Source: Streptomyces spongiicola
GTDB taxonomy: Bacteria; Actinomycetota; Actinomycetes; Streptomycetales; Streptomycetaceae
Length of the DNA stretch: 64,000 nucleotides
Reading direction: 5' to 3'
Assembly (NCBI RefSeq): GCF_003122365.1
Contig: NZ_CP029254.1
Span: forward strand, 6,016,001 to 6,080,000
In this document: positions 50,394-58,687 of the stretch, piece by piece
Numbering within the stretch: the first letter of the stretch is position 1
How the letters are laid out: every line of letters begins with the position of its first letter
Position numbers and translations under genes: made by a program
The notes under the pieces: model-generated
Database searches by the model: none
Seen by the model: only the letters and a program-made list of their open reading frames with translations
Told to the model about the DNA's origin: nothing

Positions 50394-50775
50394 CGGATGC
50401 CCCCGCCGTCGTCGGCGCCGGTCGGCGCGTTCGGTGGTGTGCGCGGCACGGCCGGCCGGCGCCCGGTGGTGCGCGCCGGCCGTACCGCACCGGTTCTGCC
50501 GGTGCGCGGGCCGCCGCGGACCGTCCTGATCCATCGTGCCGTCTGCGTCCCGCCCGGACAGCGGAAGTCGGGCATCTGCTGCAACGGTCTGCAACTCTGT
50601 CCGGCGAGAGGGGGATGGGCGAGGGTGTGGTGGAGCGGAGGGTGGTGCCGTGTCGGCGCAGCACCACCCCCGCTTTTCGCGCGGGTCGGGCACGTCGCGG
50701 ACACCGAAGGCGCACGGGCGTGGGCGTCGGCGCGAGATGGCGCACGGGCGCGGGCGTCGGCGCGCGATGCACCTC
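50394..50775. other. spacer upstream of the GAF regulator
   Basis: Holds a 10-bp-spaced direct repeat CTGCAAC-GGT-CTGCAAC (50579-50595), a possible binding site, and a tandem GGCGCACGGGCGYGGGCGTCGGCGCG-like repeat near 50710-50765. No gene is supported. Confidence 0.5.
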
Positions 50776-52449
50776 TCACACCTCCACGCGCGCCCGATCC
50801 ACGATCGCCGCCTGGTCCAGCCCGTACGGCAGCGTCCCGAACGCCGACCCCCAGTCACCGCCCAGCCGCGAGGCGCAGAACGCGTCCGCGACCTCCGGCG
50901 GCGCCCAGCGCACCAGCAGCGACCCCTGGAGCACCAGCGCCATCCGCTCGGCGAGCCGCCGCGCCCGCACCTCGGCGGACTCCAGTTCCGCCAGTTCCGC
51001 CAGCATCCCCCTGATCGCTCCGTCCAGCCGGTGGTCGGCGCCCCGGGCCAGGCCCACCTCACGGAGGAAGGCGTCCAGCGGCACCGGCTCCCGCCCGCCC
51101 CGCCCCGCGGTCCCGGGGGCACCCCGCAGCGCCCGCAGCACGTCCAGCGCCTGGATGTTGCCCGACCCCTCCCACACGGAGTTGAGCGGCGACTCGCGCA
51201 GCAGCCGCGGCATGCCCGACTCCTCCACGTAGCCGTTCCCGCCCAGGCACTCCAGCGCCTCGGCCACCACCGGGGTGCACCGCTTGGTGACCCAGTACTT
51301 GGCCGCCGGCACCGCGAGCCGCAGCAGCGCCCGCTCCGACTCCGAACCCCGGCCGGCGGCGTCGTACGCCGCGGCCAGGCGCATCGCCAGCACCGTCGCC
51401 GCCTCCGACTCCACCGCCAGGTCGGCCAGCACGTTGCGCATCAGCGGTTTGTCGGCGAGCGGCCCGCCGAACGCCTGCCGGTACGAGGCGTGGTGGACGG
51501 CCTGCGCCACGGCCTGCCGCATCAGGGCCGCCGAGCCGAGCACGCAGTCCAGCCGGGTCGCCGCCACCATCTCGATGATGGTGGCCACCCCGCGCCCCTC
51601 CTCGCCGACCCGCCGCGCCCAGGTGCCGGCGAACTCCACCTCGGCGGACGCGTTGGACCGGTTGCCCAGCTTCTCCTTGAGCCGCTGGATCGCGAACACG
51701 TTCCGCGTCCCGTCGTCCAGCACCCGCGGCAGCAGGAAGCAGGTCAGCCCCCCGGGCGCCTGGGCCAGCACCAGGAACGCGTCGCTCATCGGCGCCGAGC
51801 AGAACCACTTGTGCCCGGTCAGCTCGTACTCCCCGGCGGCCGACAGCGGCACGGCGCGGGTGGCGGTCGCACGGACGTCGCTGCCGCCCTGCTTCTCCGT
51901 CATGCCCATTCCGAACAGCACGCCGGGCTTCCGCGCGGCAGGGCGCAGACCCTGCTCGTACACCTCCGACGTCAGCCGCGGCTCCCACTCCGCCGCGAGG
52001 TCCGGGTCGACGCGCAGCGCGGGCACCGCCGCGTGGGTCATCGACACCGGGCAGCCGTGCCCGGCCTCCGCCTGCGACCACACCAGGAACCCGGCCGCGC
52101 GCCGCACATGCCCGCCGGGCCGCCCCCAGGCGTTCGCCAGCCCCGAGGAGACCGCCCTGCCCAGCAGCCGGTGCCAGGCCGGATGGAAGTCGACCTCGTC
52201 GATCCGGTTGCCGTACCGGTCGTGCGTGCGCAGCACCGGGGGGTTCGCGTCGGCCTGGACCGCCCATCGCTGCGCCTGGGCCGAGCCGGCGGCCCGGCCC
52301 AGCTCAGCCAGCTCCCGCCGGGCCACCGCCCGGACCGCGGGGTCCAGATGCCTCTCGACCGCCTCGGCGAGCGCACGGTCCGCCGTGAACACGTCGTACG
52401 CCACCAGGGGCGGGGGCTGGTTGGTCACGGTGTGGGTGCTGGTCGCCAT
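50776..52449 (-). CDS. AidB-like acyl-CoA dehydrogenase
   Basis: This 557-residue flavoprotein is longer than ordinary acyl-CoA dehydrogenases, as in the AidB/isovaleryl-type branch. FAD/substrate blocks include GMGMTEKQGGSDVRATAT, ELTGHKWFCSAPMSDAFLV, and the AidB-like end ECLGGNGYVEESGMPRLLRESPLNSVWEGSGNIQALDVLRAL. ATG 52449 lies 6 bases after TACCGT, so the message is probably leaderless. It shares its promoter with the divergent YihY gene. The physiological role could be fatty-acid oxidation or alkylation-stress defence. Confidence 0.93.
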   Translation of the reverse strand: MATSTHTVTNQPPPLVAYDVFTADRALAEAVERHLDPAVRAVARRELAELGRAAGSAQAQRWAVQADANPPVLRTHDRYGNRIDEVDFHPAWHRLLGRAVSSGLANAWGRPGGHVRRAAGFLVWSQAEAGHGCPVSMTHAAVPALRVDPDLAAEWEPRLTSEVYEQGLRPAARKPGVLFGMGMTEKQGGSDVRATATRAVPLSAAGEYELTGHKWFCSAPMSDAFLVLAQAPGGLTCFLLPRVLDDGTRNVFAIQRLKEKLGNRSNASAEVEFAGTWARRVGEEGRGVATIIEMVAATRLDCVLGSAALMRQAVAQAVHHASYRQAFGGPLADKPLMRNVLADLAVESEAATVLAMRLAAAYDAAGRGSESERALLRLAVPAAKYWVTKRCTPVVAEALECLGGNGYVEESGMPRLLRESPLNSVWEGSGNIQALDVLRALRGAPGTAGRGGREPVPLDAFLREVGLARGADHRLDGAIRGMLAELAELESAEVRARRLAERMALVLQGSLLVRWAPPEVADAFCASRLGGDWGSAFGTLPYGLDQAAIVDRARVEV

Positions 52450-52454
52450 GCCGA

Positions 52455-52461
52455 TACGGTA
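52455..52461. promoter_or_regulatory. shared bidirectional -10 heptamer
   Basis: The heptamer TACGGTA reads as TACGGT for the plus-strand gene (GTG 52467) and TACCGT for the minus-strand gene (ATG 52449). Each box ends exactly 6 bases before its start codon. The whole intergenic gap is 17 bp, so both messages would be leaderless and could not be initiated at the same moment. Confidence 0.7.
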
Positions 52462-52466
52462 AGGAG

Positions 52467-53906
52467 GTGCAGGCAGCAAACGAAACACCCGACCGGCCCG
52501 CCGGCCGGCTCCACCGGGCCAGAGTCCTCTACCGCAACGTCTCCATGCGGAAGCTCACCTGGCTGCTGCTGAAGGACACGGTCAACTCGTGCATCGAGTA
52601 CCGGATCCTGGGACTCGCCGCCGAGGCCGCGTTCTTCACCCTGCTGTCCCTGCCGCCGCTGATGCTCGGCCTGCTCGGCCTCCTCGGCTACGTCGACGAC
52701 TGGACCAGCACCACCACCGTCGCGTCCATCCAGGAGAACATCCTCGGCGCCGCCGGCACCGTACTGTCCGACCGCGGGGTCAACGAGATCGCCAAACCCC
52801 TGCTGGAGGACGTCACCCGCGGAGGGCGCCCCGACGTCGTCTCCCTCGGGTTCGCGATCGCCCTGTGGTCCGGCTCGCGCGCCGTGAACGTCTTCATCGA
52901 CACCATCACCGTGATGTACGGACTGGACGGGCATCGCGGCATCGTCGCCACCCGGCTGCTGGCGTTCCTGCTCTACCTGATCGCGCTGCTGATCGGCGCC
53001 GTCGTGCTGCCGCTCGCCGTGGTCGGCCCCGACCGGGTCGTCGAACTCGTGCCGTTCGGCGCGGGTCTCGTCAGCGTCCTGTACTGGCCGCTGGTGATAC
53101 TGCTGTCCGTCGCCTTCCTCACCACGCTGTACCACGTGTCCGTGCCGGTCCGTTCACCCTGGGTGGAGGACATCCCGGGCGCGCTGGTGGCCCTCGGCAT
53201 GTGGGTGCTCGGAAGCTTCCTGCTGCGCATCTACCTGACCAGCACCGTCGAGGGCCCCACCATCTACGGCTCGCTCGCCGCACCCATCGCCGTGCTGCTG
53301 TGGATCGGCATCTCCGCGTTCGCGGTGCTGGTCGGCGCCGCCGTCAACGCGGCCATCGACCGGGTCTGGCCGTCGGTCGCCACGGCCGCCGCCCGTGCCG
53401 CGAACCGGCGTGTCCGGGCCGCCCACGTCGCCGAGCTGGTCGCCCGCGCCCGGGCGGTGGAGGGGGAGAGCGAGGACTCCGAGGACGGGGACATGCCCTC
53501 GGAGTTCCCCGAGCGATGGTCGAAGTTCCTGCCGCCGGACGACGTGAGGTCCCGGCTCCAGGGGAGCCGGGACCTCCGCGACAAGGAGCAGCGCGAAAGG
53601 CGGGAGAACCGGGGCCGGCGGGAGAACCGCGACAAGGACCGCCCGGGCGACAACAGGCCGGCCCAGCCGGCCGGGAACCGCCCGGACGGGGACGGCCGGA
53701 ACGGGGACGGCCGTTCGGACAGGGACCACCGGGACGCGGACGGCCGGAATGGGGACGGTCGGAACGGGGACGGTCGGAACGGGGACGGTCGGAACGGGGA
53801 CGGTCGGAACGGAGACGGTCGGAACGGAGACGGCCACCCGGACACGGACCACCGGGGTGGGGGCCCGCGGGACGGCGGGAAGCGGAACCTCCCGGGCTTG
53901 CCCTAG
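52467..53906 (+). CDS. YihY/BrkB-family membrane protein with repeat tail
   Basis: This 479-residue protein has about six transmembrane helices in the first 310 residues (AAFFTLLSLPPLMLGLLGLLGYV, FLLYLIALLIGAVVLPLAVV, FGAGLVSVLYWPLVILLSVAFL, AAPIAVLLWIGISAFAVLVGAAV). These form the YihY/virulence-factor BrkB core of unknown function. The cytosolic tail of about 150 residues is highly charged, with Arg/Glu/Asp and six copies of the pentapeptide GRNGD, coded by a 15-bp tandem repeat (about 53745-53834). GTG 52467 is chosen from the leaderless -10 and immediate AAGGAG. Confidence 0.9.
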   Translation: MQAANETPDRPAGRLHRARVLYRNVSMRKLTWLLLKDTVNSCIEYRILGLAAEAAFFTLLSLPPLMLGLLGLLGYVDDWTSTTTVASIQENILGAAGTVLSDRGVNEIAKPLLEDVTRGGRPDVVSLGFAIALWSGSRAVNVFIDTITVMYGLDGHRGIVATRLLAFLLYLIALLIGAVVLPLAVVGPDRVVELVPFGAGLVSVLYWPLVILLSVAFLTTLYHVSVPVRSPWVEDIPGALVALGMWVLGSFLLRIYLTSTVEGPTIYGSLAAPIAVLLWIGISAFAVLVGAAVNAAIDRVWPSVATAAARAANRRVRAAHVAELVARARAVEGESEDSEDGDMPSEFPERWSKFLPPDDVRSRLQGSRDLRDKEQRERRENRGRRENRDKDRPGDNRPAQPAGNRPDGDGRNGDGRSDRDHRDADGRNGDGRNGDGRNGDGRNGDGRNGDGRNGDGHPDTDHRGGGPRDGGKRNLPGLP

Positions 53907-53916
53907 CTTCGGCTTC

Positions 53917-54669
53917 GTGTACGCCGAACGGGCTTCCCTGCTGGACGGAGCCGTCGTCTGGAACAGCGAGCCCGGCCCCGGCCCCGGTCCCGTCATGCCC
54001 GTTCTGCCCGACGGCTGCATGGACCTGATGTGGACCGACGGCCGACTGCTGGTCGCCGGACCGGACACCCGCGCGCAGCCGCCCGACCGCACCCGTTCCG
54101 CCTACTGCGGCGTGCGGTTCGCGCCGGGCACCGGTCCCGCCCTCCTCGGCGTCCCCGCGCACGAACTGCGCGACCTGCGCGTGGACCTCGGCGACGTCTG
54201 GCCCGCCCGCAGCGTGCGGCCGCTGGCGGAACGGGTCACCGAGGCACCGGACCGGCCGGCAGCGCTGGAGACCGTGGCACTCGGTCGCGCGGCCGACACC
54301 GCCCCGCCCGACCCGCTGCTGCGGGCCGTGGTGGAGTGTCTGGACGCGGGCGCCACCGTGGCGGCGACCGCCGCCGCCGTCGGGCTGGGCACCCGCAGAC
54401 TGCACCGCCGCTCCCTGGACGCCTTCGGGTACGGGCCGAAGACGCTCGGCCGGGTGCTGCGGCTACAGCGTGCCCTGGCCCTGGTCCGGGACGGCGTGCC
54501 GTACGCCGAGGCCGCCCTGGCCGCGGGCTGCTCCGACCAGCCGCACCTCGCGCGCGAGACGAGGGACCTGGCCGGACTCACCCTCGGCCGCTACGTGGAG
54601 CTGACCTCCGGGTCCAGGCCCGCGAACAGCGACACCTCCGCACCGTCCGGGTCGAGGACGATCGCGTAG
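53917..54669 (+). CDS. AraC-family regulator
   Basis: This 250-residue protein has an N-terminal DUF6597-like sensing region (VMPVLPDGCMDLMWTDGRLLVAGPDT, YCGVRFAPG). Its C-terminal AraC helix-turn-helix pair has VAATAAAVGLGTRRLHRRSLDAFGYGPKTLGRVLRLQRAL and YAEAALAAGCSDQPHLARETRDLAGLT. GTG 53917 is 7 bases after TAGCTT, so the message is probably leaderless. The last 79 bp overlap the converging VOC gene. Confidence 0.88.
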   Translation: MYAERASLLDGAVVWNSEPGPGPGPVMPVLPDGCMDLMWTDGRLLVAGPDTRAQPPDRTRSAYCGVRFAPGTGPALLGVPAHELRDLRVDLGDVWPARSVRPLAERVTEAPDRPAALETVALGRAADTAPPDPLLRAVVECLDAGATVAATAAAVGLGTRRLHRRSLDAFGYGPKTLGRVLRLQRALALVRDGVPYAEAALAAGCSDQPHLARETRDLAGLTLGRYVELTSGSRPANSDTSAPSGSRTIA

Positions 54670-55001
54670 CGCTGGCCCCAGAACGCGTCCCAGGGAGCGA
54701 GATGGCCGCGGTGTCCTGCCTCGACGAGTTCCTCGTACGTCTTGTCCACCTCGGCCGGGCTGTCGCAGAGGAAGGCGAGCCCCACCCGGTCCCTGCCCTC
54801 GGGGCGTGTCCAGCCGGGGTCGAAGGAACGGATGGTGTCCTCGGTGTCGAACAGCACACGCGGCCCACCGGGCAGCACGGCCTCGACGTGCGGGGCGGAC
54901 TCGGCCCCCTCGGGGATGGTGATGCCGAGCCGGCGGTAGAAGGCGAGCGAGGCGGCCATGTCGGAGACGACCAGGCCGACCGCATCGAGTCGTGGAGTCA
55001 T
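54591..55001 (-). CDS. VOC-family protein
   Basis: This 136-residue single VOC module has LDAVGLVVSDMAASLAFYRRLGITIPEG at the start, VGLAFLCDSPAEVDKTYEELVEAGHRG in the middle and YAIVLDPDGAEVSLFAG at the end. A TACGGT box ends 6 bases before ATG 55001, suggesting a leaderless message. Its gene converges with and overlaps the AraC regulator by 79 bp. Confidence 0.88.
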   Translation of the reverse strand: MTPRLDAVGLVVSDMAASLAFYRRLGITIPEGAESAPHVEAVLPGGPRVLFDTEDTIRSFDPGWTRPEGRDRVGLAFLCDSPAEVDKTYEELVEAGHRGHLAPWDAFWGQRYAIVLDPDGAEVSLFAGLDPEVSST

Positions 55002-55051
55002 GAGGACACCGTAGGGCGAACCGTGCGGCGGCGTCTTGAAAGAATCGGACA

Positions 55052-55255
55052 TGGGGCGGGGTCGGACGGGGACGGGGCCGGGCGTGGGCGTGGGCGGAGT
55101 CGGAGTCGGAGTCGGACGGGGCCGGGCGTGGGCGGGGCCGGAGTCGGGGTCGGACGGGGACGGACGGGGACGGACGGGGACGGACGGGGACGGACGGGGT
55201 CGGGGTCGGACGGGGCCGGAGTCGGACGGGGCCGGACTGGGGCGGGGCCGGGCGT
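55052..55255. repeat. GGAGTCGGAC and ACGGGGACGG microrepeats
   Basis: A 200-bp low-complexity stretch of GGGGCCGGGCGTGG, GGAGTC and 10-bp ACGGGGACGG repeats (about four perfect copies at 55157-55200). It lies in the 450-bp gap before the response regulator gene; the remaining 200 bp show no gene. Confidence 0.85.
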
Positions 55256-55451
55256 TCGGGGAGTCGGTCGTCCTGCCGGAGCAGGGCGGGACGACCGCGC
55301 CTCTGCCGGTCCGGCCCCTCGTCCCGCGGGCGGTGGGCCGATCGCCGGGTGCCCCGGGCGGAGACCGTGCGGGGCGGGACGGCGGGCTTCGTCACGGATT
55401 CGTAAGGGGCCGGGGGCGCGCCGGGGGGTCCTGCCGGACAAGACTGGGGGC

Positions 55452-56537
55452 ATGCAGAACATCCTGGTCGTCGACGACGATCCGACCGTCGCCGAAGTGG
55501 TCACCGGGTACCTCGAACGCGCCGGCTACGCGGTGGTGCGTGCCGCGGACGGGCCCGGAGCCCTGGAGGCCGCCGGGGAGCACTGGCCCGACCTGGTGGT
55601 CCTCGATCTGATGCTTCCCGGCATGGACGGCCTGGAGGTGTGCCGCAGGCTCCGCGGCCGGGGACCGGTCCCGGTCGTCATGCTGACCGCCCGCGGGGAC
55701 GAGGACGACCGGATCCTCGGTCTGGAGACCGGGGCGGACGACTACGTCACCAAGCCGTTCAGCCCGCGCGAACTGGTGCTGCGGGTGGAGTCCGTGCTAC
55801 GCCGCGGGCGGGCGGCGGCCGACGGCTCCGCGGGCGGTCCCGTGCTGAGCTGCGCCGGGATCACCGTGGACCCCTCGGCCCGCCGGGTCGTCAAGAACGG
55901 CGCGGAAGTCGGCCTCACCCTGAGGGAGTTCGATCTGCTGCTCCACCTGATGCGCCATCGCGGTCTGGCCATCGGCCGGGAACGGCTGATGAGGGAGGTG
56001 TGGGGCTGGGACTTCGGCGACCTGTCCACCGTCACCGTCCATGTGCGGCGGCTGCGCGGCAAGATCGAGGACGATCCGGCCCGGCCGCGACTGATCCACA
56101 CCGTCTGGGGCGTCGGCTACCGCTTCGACGCGCCCGCGGAGCCGGGGGGAGCGGTATCCGACGGTGAAGGTGCTGCCCTGGCGGCGCGGCGGTACGAACG
56201 GCCCGCGCCCGCGTCGGGGGAGGAGCCGCGACCGGGTGGGCGGAGGTCCGGCGAGCGGAGACCGGGCCGACGGCGGCATCCGGACGACGCGAGCCCCGAT
56301 GACCGGAGCCCCGGGGGCCGGAACCCGGACGAGCGGAACCCCGAGGGCCGGAACCCGGACGAGCGGAGCCCCGGGGGCCGGAACCCGGACGAGCGGAGCC
56401 CCGGGGGCCGGACCCCCGAGGTGCGGAGACCGGAGGGCCGGACCCCCGAGGTGCGGAGACCGGAGGGCCGTCCGGGCGGCCGGGCGCCGGACGGGGACAC
56501 CCCCGACGAGGGTGCAGCCCCGGCCGGAGGCGGGTGA
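55452..56537 (+). CDS. OmpR-type response regulator with long repeat tail
   Basis: This 361-residue regulator has a receiver domain (residues 1-118, phosphoacceptor Asp52 in VLDLMLPGMDG, Lys101 in VTKPFSP). A winged helix follows (about 133-228: LTLREFDLLLHLMRHRG, STVTVHVRRLRGKIE, VWGVGYRFDAP). A normal family member would end near residue 230. Here about 130 Arg/Pro/Gly/Asp/Glu residues follow, with repeats of SPGGRNPDER and RTPEVRRPEG coded by 30-bp DNA repeats. The stop overlaps the kinase start (GTGA), so the tail is in frame and probably translated. Confidence 0.93.
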   Translation: MQNILVVDDDPTVAEVVTGYLERAGYAVVRAADGPGALEAAGEHWPDLVVLDLMLPGMDGLEVCRRLRGRGPVPVVMLTARGDEDDRILGLETGADDYVTKPFSPRELVLRVESVLRRGRAAADGSAGGPVLSCAGITVDPSARRVVKNGAEVGLTLREFDLLLHLMRHRGLAIGRERLMREVWGWDFGDLSTVTVHVRRLRGKIEDDPARPRLIHTVWGVGYRFDAPAEPGGAVSDGEGAALAARRYERPAPASGEEPRPGGRRSGERRPGRRRHPDDASPDDRSPGGRNPDERNPEGRNPDERSPGGRNPDERSPGGRTPEVRRPEGRTPEVRRPEGRPGGRAPDGDTPDEGAAPAGGG

Positions 56538-57652
56538 CTCCCGTGAGCGACGTGCTCCTCATCGCCTTCATCGCCTTCCTCGGCGCTGCCGCGGCCGGCC
56601 TGGTCGGTGCCGTGCTGCTGCGGATGCTGCGCCGGCGGTCCGTCACCGTCTCGCTGACCGTGGTCGCCGGTGTGACCGTCATGGCCATGCTCGCCGGAAC
56701 CCTGGCCGTCGCCCGGGCCATGTTCCTGTCCCCGCACGATCTGACCGTCGTCACCACGGTCGTCGCGATGGCCGCGGTCGTGTCCCTCGCCACGGCCCTG
56801 CTGCTCGGCCGGTGGGTGGTCGCCCGCAGCCGCGAACTCGCCCGCGCAGCGCGCACCTTCGGGGAGGAGGGCAGCTTCGCCGTCCCCGGACGCGAGGCCA
56901 CGGCGGAACTCGCGGAGCTGGGCCGGGAACTCGCCGCGACCAGCGCCAGGCTCGCCGAGTCCCGTGAGCGTGAACGTGCCCTGGAAGCCTCCCGGCGGGA
57001 ACTCGTCGCCTGGATCTCGCATGATCTGCGCACCCCGCTGGCCGGGCTGCGGGCCATGTCGGAGGCCCTGGAGGACGGGGTCGTCCAGGACCCCCAGCGG
57101 TACTTCCGGCAGATCCGCGCCGAGGTCGAGCGGATGAACCGGATGGTCGGAGACCTCTTCGAGCTGTCCCGTATCCACGCCGGCGCTCTCGCCCTCACCC
57201 CCACCCGGATCTCCGCGCACGACCTGGTAGGCGAGGCACTGGCGGGAGCCGGACCGCTGGCCCGGGAGCACGGGGTGCGGCTCGTCGGCGACCGGGTCGA
57301 GCCGGTGCCGATCGAGGTCGACGCCGAGGAGATGACACGCGTCCTGGCCAACCTGCTGGTCAACGCGATCCGGCGGACCCCCTCCGACGGGACGGTCGCG
57401 GTCGCCGCCGAACGCCGTGAGGGTTCCGTCGTACTGTCCGTGACCGACGGCTGCGGCGGTATCCCCGAGGAGGACCTGCCGCGGGTCTTCGACACCGGCT
57501 GGCGCGGAACCGAGGCCCGTACCCCTCCCGCCGGGGCGGGCCTCGGCCTTGCGATCGTCCGGGGCATCGTGGAGGCCCACGAGGGCCGCGCCGGAGTCCA
57601 CAACGTGTCGGGCGGCTGCCGCTTCGAGGTGACCCTGCCCGCCGCTCCGTGA
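56534..57652 (+). CDS. sensor histidine kinase
   Basis: This 372-residue kinase has three predicted membrane helices (about residues 5-30, 37-62, 70-95) and a HAMP-like linker. The H-box AWISHDLRTPLAGLRAMSEAL carries His163, LANLLVNAIRRTPS is the N-box, and DGCGGIPEEDLPRVF plus GAGLGLAIVRGIVEAHEG are the G-boxes. It has little extracellular sequence, so it may sense membrane state. It is coupled to the upstream regulator by a 4-bp overlap; the target operon is unknown. Confidence 0.94.
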   Translation: MTPVSDVLLIAFIAFLGAAAAGLVGAVLLRMLRRRSVTVSLTVVAGVTVMAMLAGTLAVARAMFLSPHDLTVVTTVVAMAAVVSLATALLLGRWVVARSRELARAARTFGEEGSFAVPGREATAELAELGRELAATSARLAESRERERALEASRRELVAWISHDLRTPLAGLRAMSEALEDGVVQDPQRYFRQIRAEVERMNRMVGDLFELSRIHAGALALTPTRISAHDLVGEALAGAGPLAREHGVRLVGDRVEPVPIEVDAEEMTRVLANLLVNAIRRTPSDGTVAVAAERREGSVVLSVTDGCGGIPEEDLPRVFDTGWRGTEARTPPAGAGLGLAIVRGIVEAHEGRAGVHNVSGGCRFEVTLPAAP

Positions 57653-57810
57653 CCGACGTGGTCGGCCTGCCGCGGCAGTCGCGGCAGTTGCGGCAGTCGT
57701 GACGGTCGCGGCCGACCCGCCGGCCTGGCCGAAAGCCTCCCGCCGAAGACCTCCGAGGGCGGTTTCCGAAGCCGAATGTCAGTGCCGTGCGGCAGGCTTG
57801 CGTACGCACC

Positions 57811-57822
57811 GTCACATGTGAC
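57811..57822. promoter_or_regulatory. 12-bp perfect palindrome GTCACATGTGAC
   Basis: Self-complementary and located 30 bp upstream of the small gene at 57853, in a region with TTGCGT and possible -10 spacing. It is Crp-like in half-site (TGTGA) but not in arrangement. The gap 57653-57810 also has a GCGGCAGTC/GCGGCAGTT repeat (57673-57702). Confidence 0.45.
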
Positions 57823-57852
57823 GCGAGACGACTCGAGAGGAACGGCCGACCG

Positions 57853-58152
57853 ATGAGTGCCACCGCAGTGATGACGTCCCGTGAACGAGCCGCCGCGCAG
57901 GCGTATGTGCGGCTGCTCGGCGCCGTGCGAGCCGCCCTCGCCGAACCTCCCGGCGACGGTGCCCCGCCCCCCGTGCTGCTGAGTGCCCCCATGGCGGAGG
58001 CGGACGAGGCCCTCGCCGCGGCCGGTCTCGCCGGCAACGAGGAGGCGATGTTCGGTCTGGTGGCGGGACTGCACCGCACGGGCCCGCCCGGCACGGCGGC
58101 GCACCGCGTTCCGGGCCCGGCGCGGGTCAGGCCCCGTGGCGCAGGGGCGTGA
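57853..58152 (+). CDS. small uncharacterised protein
   Basis: This 99-residue protein is not recognised. It is predicted helical (SRERAAAQAYVRLLGAVRAALAEPP; EADEALAAAGLAGNEEAMFGLVAGLHR). The coding bias is strong up to about residue 78; the last 20 residues are Pro/Arg rich and overlap the cupin gene on the other strand. ATG 57853 has GAGAGGAA upstream, and a palindrome precedes it. Confidence 0.55.
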   Translation: MSATAVMTSRERAAAQAYVRLLGAVRAALAEPPGDGAPPPVLLSAPMAEADEALAAAGLAGNEEAMFGLVAGLHRTGPPGTAAHRVPGPARVRPRGAGA

Positions 58153-58687
58153 GCTGCTCGATGTCGTAGCGGGAGCGGAGTTCGGCGATCGCCTCGTGGT
58201 CGGGCGGGCCGGCCCTGTCCAGGATGCCGATCAACTCCTCGAAGTACCGCTCGTGGTCGGGCGGCGGGGACGCCTGGAAGAACATCCTCGCCGGCTTCCC
58301 CGTCCGGTTGGCGAACGCGTGCGGGCAGCCGGGCGGCACGACGACGACCGTGCCCGGTCCCGCCCGCACCGGGCGTCCGCCGCCCGGGGACTCCCAGTCC
58401 CGCCAGTCGCCGCCCGTGCGCACCCGCGGTTCGAAGGCGAGCATCTCCAACTCGCCCTCGAGCACGTAGAACAGCTCCTCGCTGCGGGCGTGCACATGCG
58501 CCCCGACATCGAAGCCGGGAGGGACGACCACCTCGAAGCTGGACGACACCCGGGAGCGCTCACCGGTGACCTTGAAGGTGACCTCCTGGGCCGCCGCGCG
58601 CAGCGTGCGGCCGTGGCCCGGGGGCACGAGCAGTCCCTCGGCCGACGTGGTGCAGGCGCCTGCCGACGCCCCGGCATGGGTGGTCAC
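58127..58687 (-). CDS. cupin protein, MomA-like quinone-forming oxygenase
   Basis: This 186-residue cupin has FDVGAHVHARSEELFYVLEGELEML with the metal His-x-His-x(n)-Glu set, and TVVVVPPGCPHAFANR with the last His. Its place beside rppA and a CYP158A2-like gene matches the momA position in tetrahydroxynaphthalene clusters, where the enzyme oxidises tetrahydroxynaphthalene to flaviolin. GTG 58687 overlaps the P450 stop (GTGA). Assignment as MomA is by context plus fold. Confidence 0.8.
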   Translation of the reverse strand: MTTHAGASAGACTTSAEGLLVPPGHGRTLRAAAQEVTFKVTGERSRVSSSFEVVVPPGFDVGAHVHARSEELFYVLEGELEMLAFEPRVRTGGDWRDWESPGGGRPVRAGPGTVVVVPPGCPHAFANRTGKPARMFFQASPPPDHERYFEELIGILDRAGPPDHEAIAELRSRYDIEQLTPLRHGA

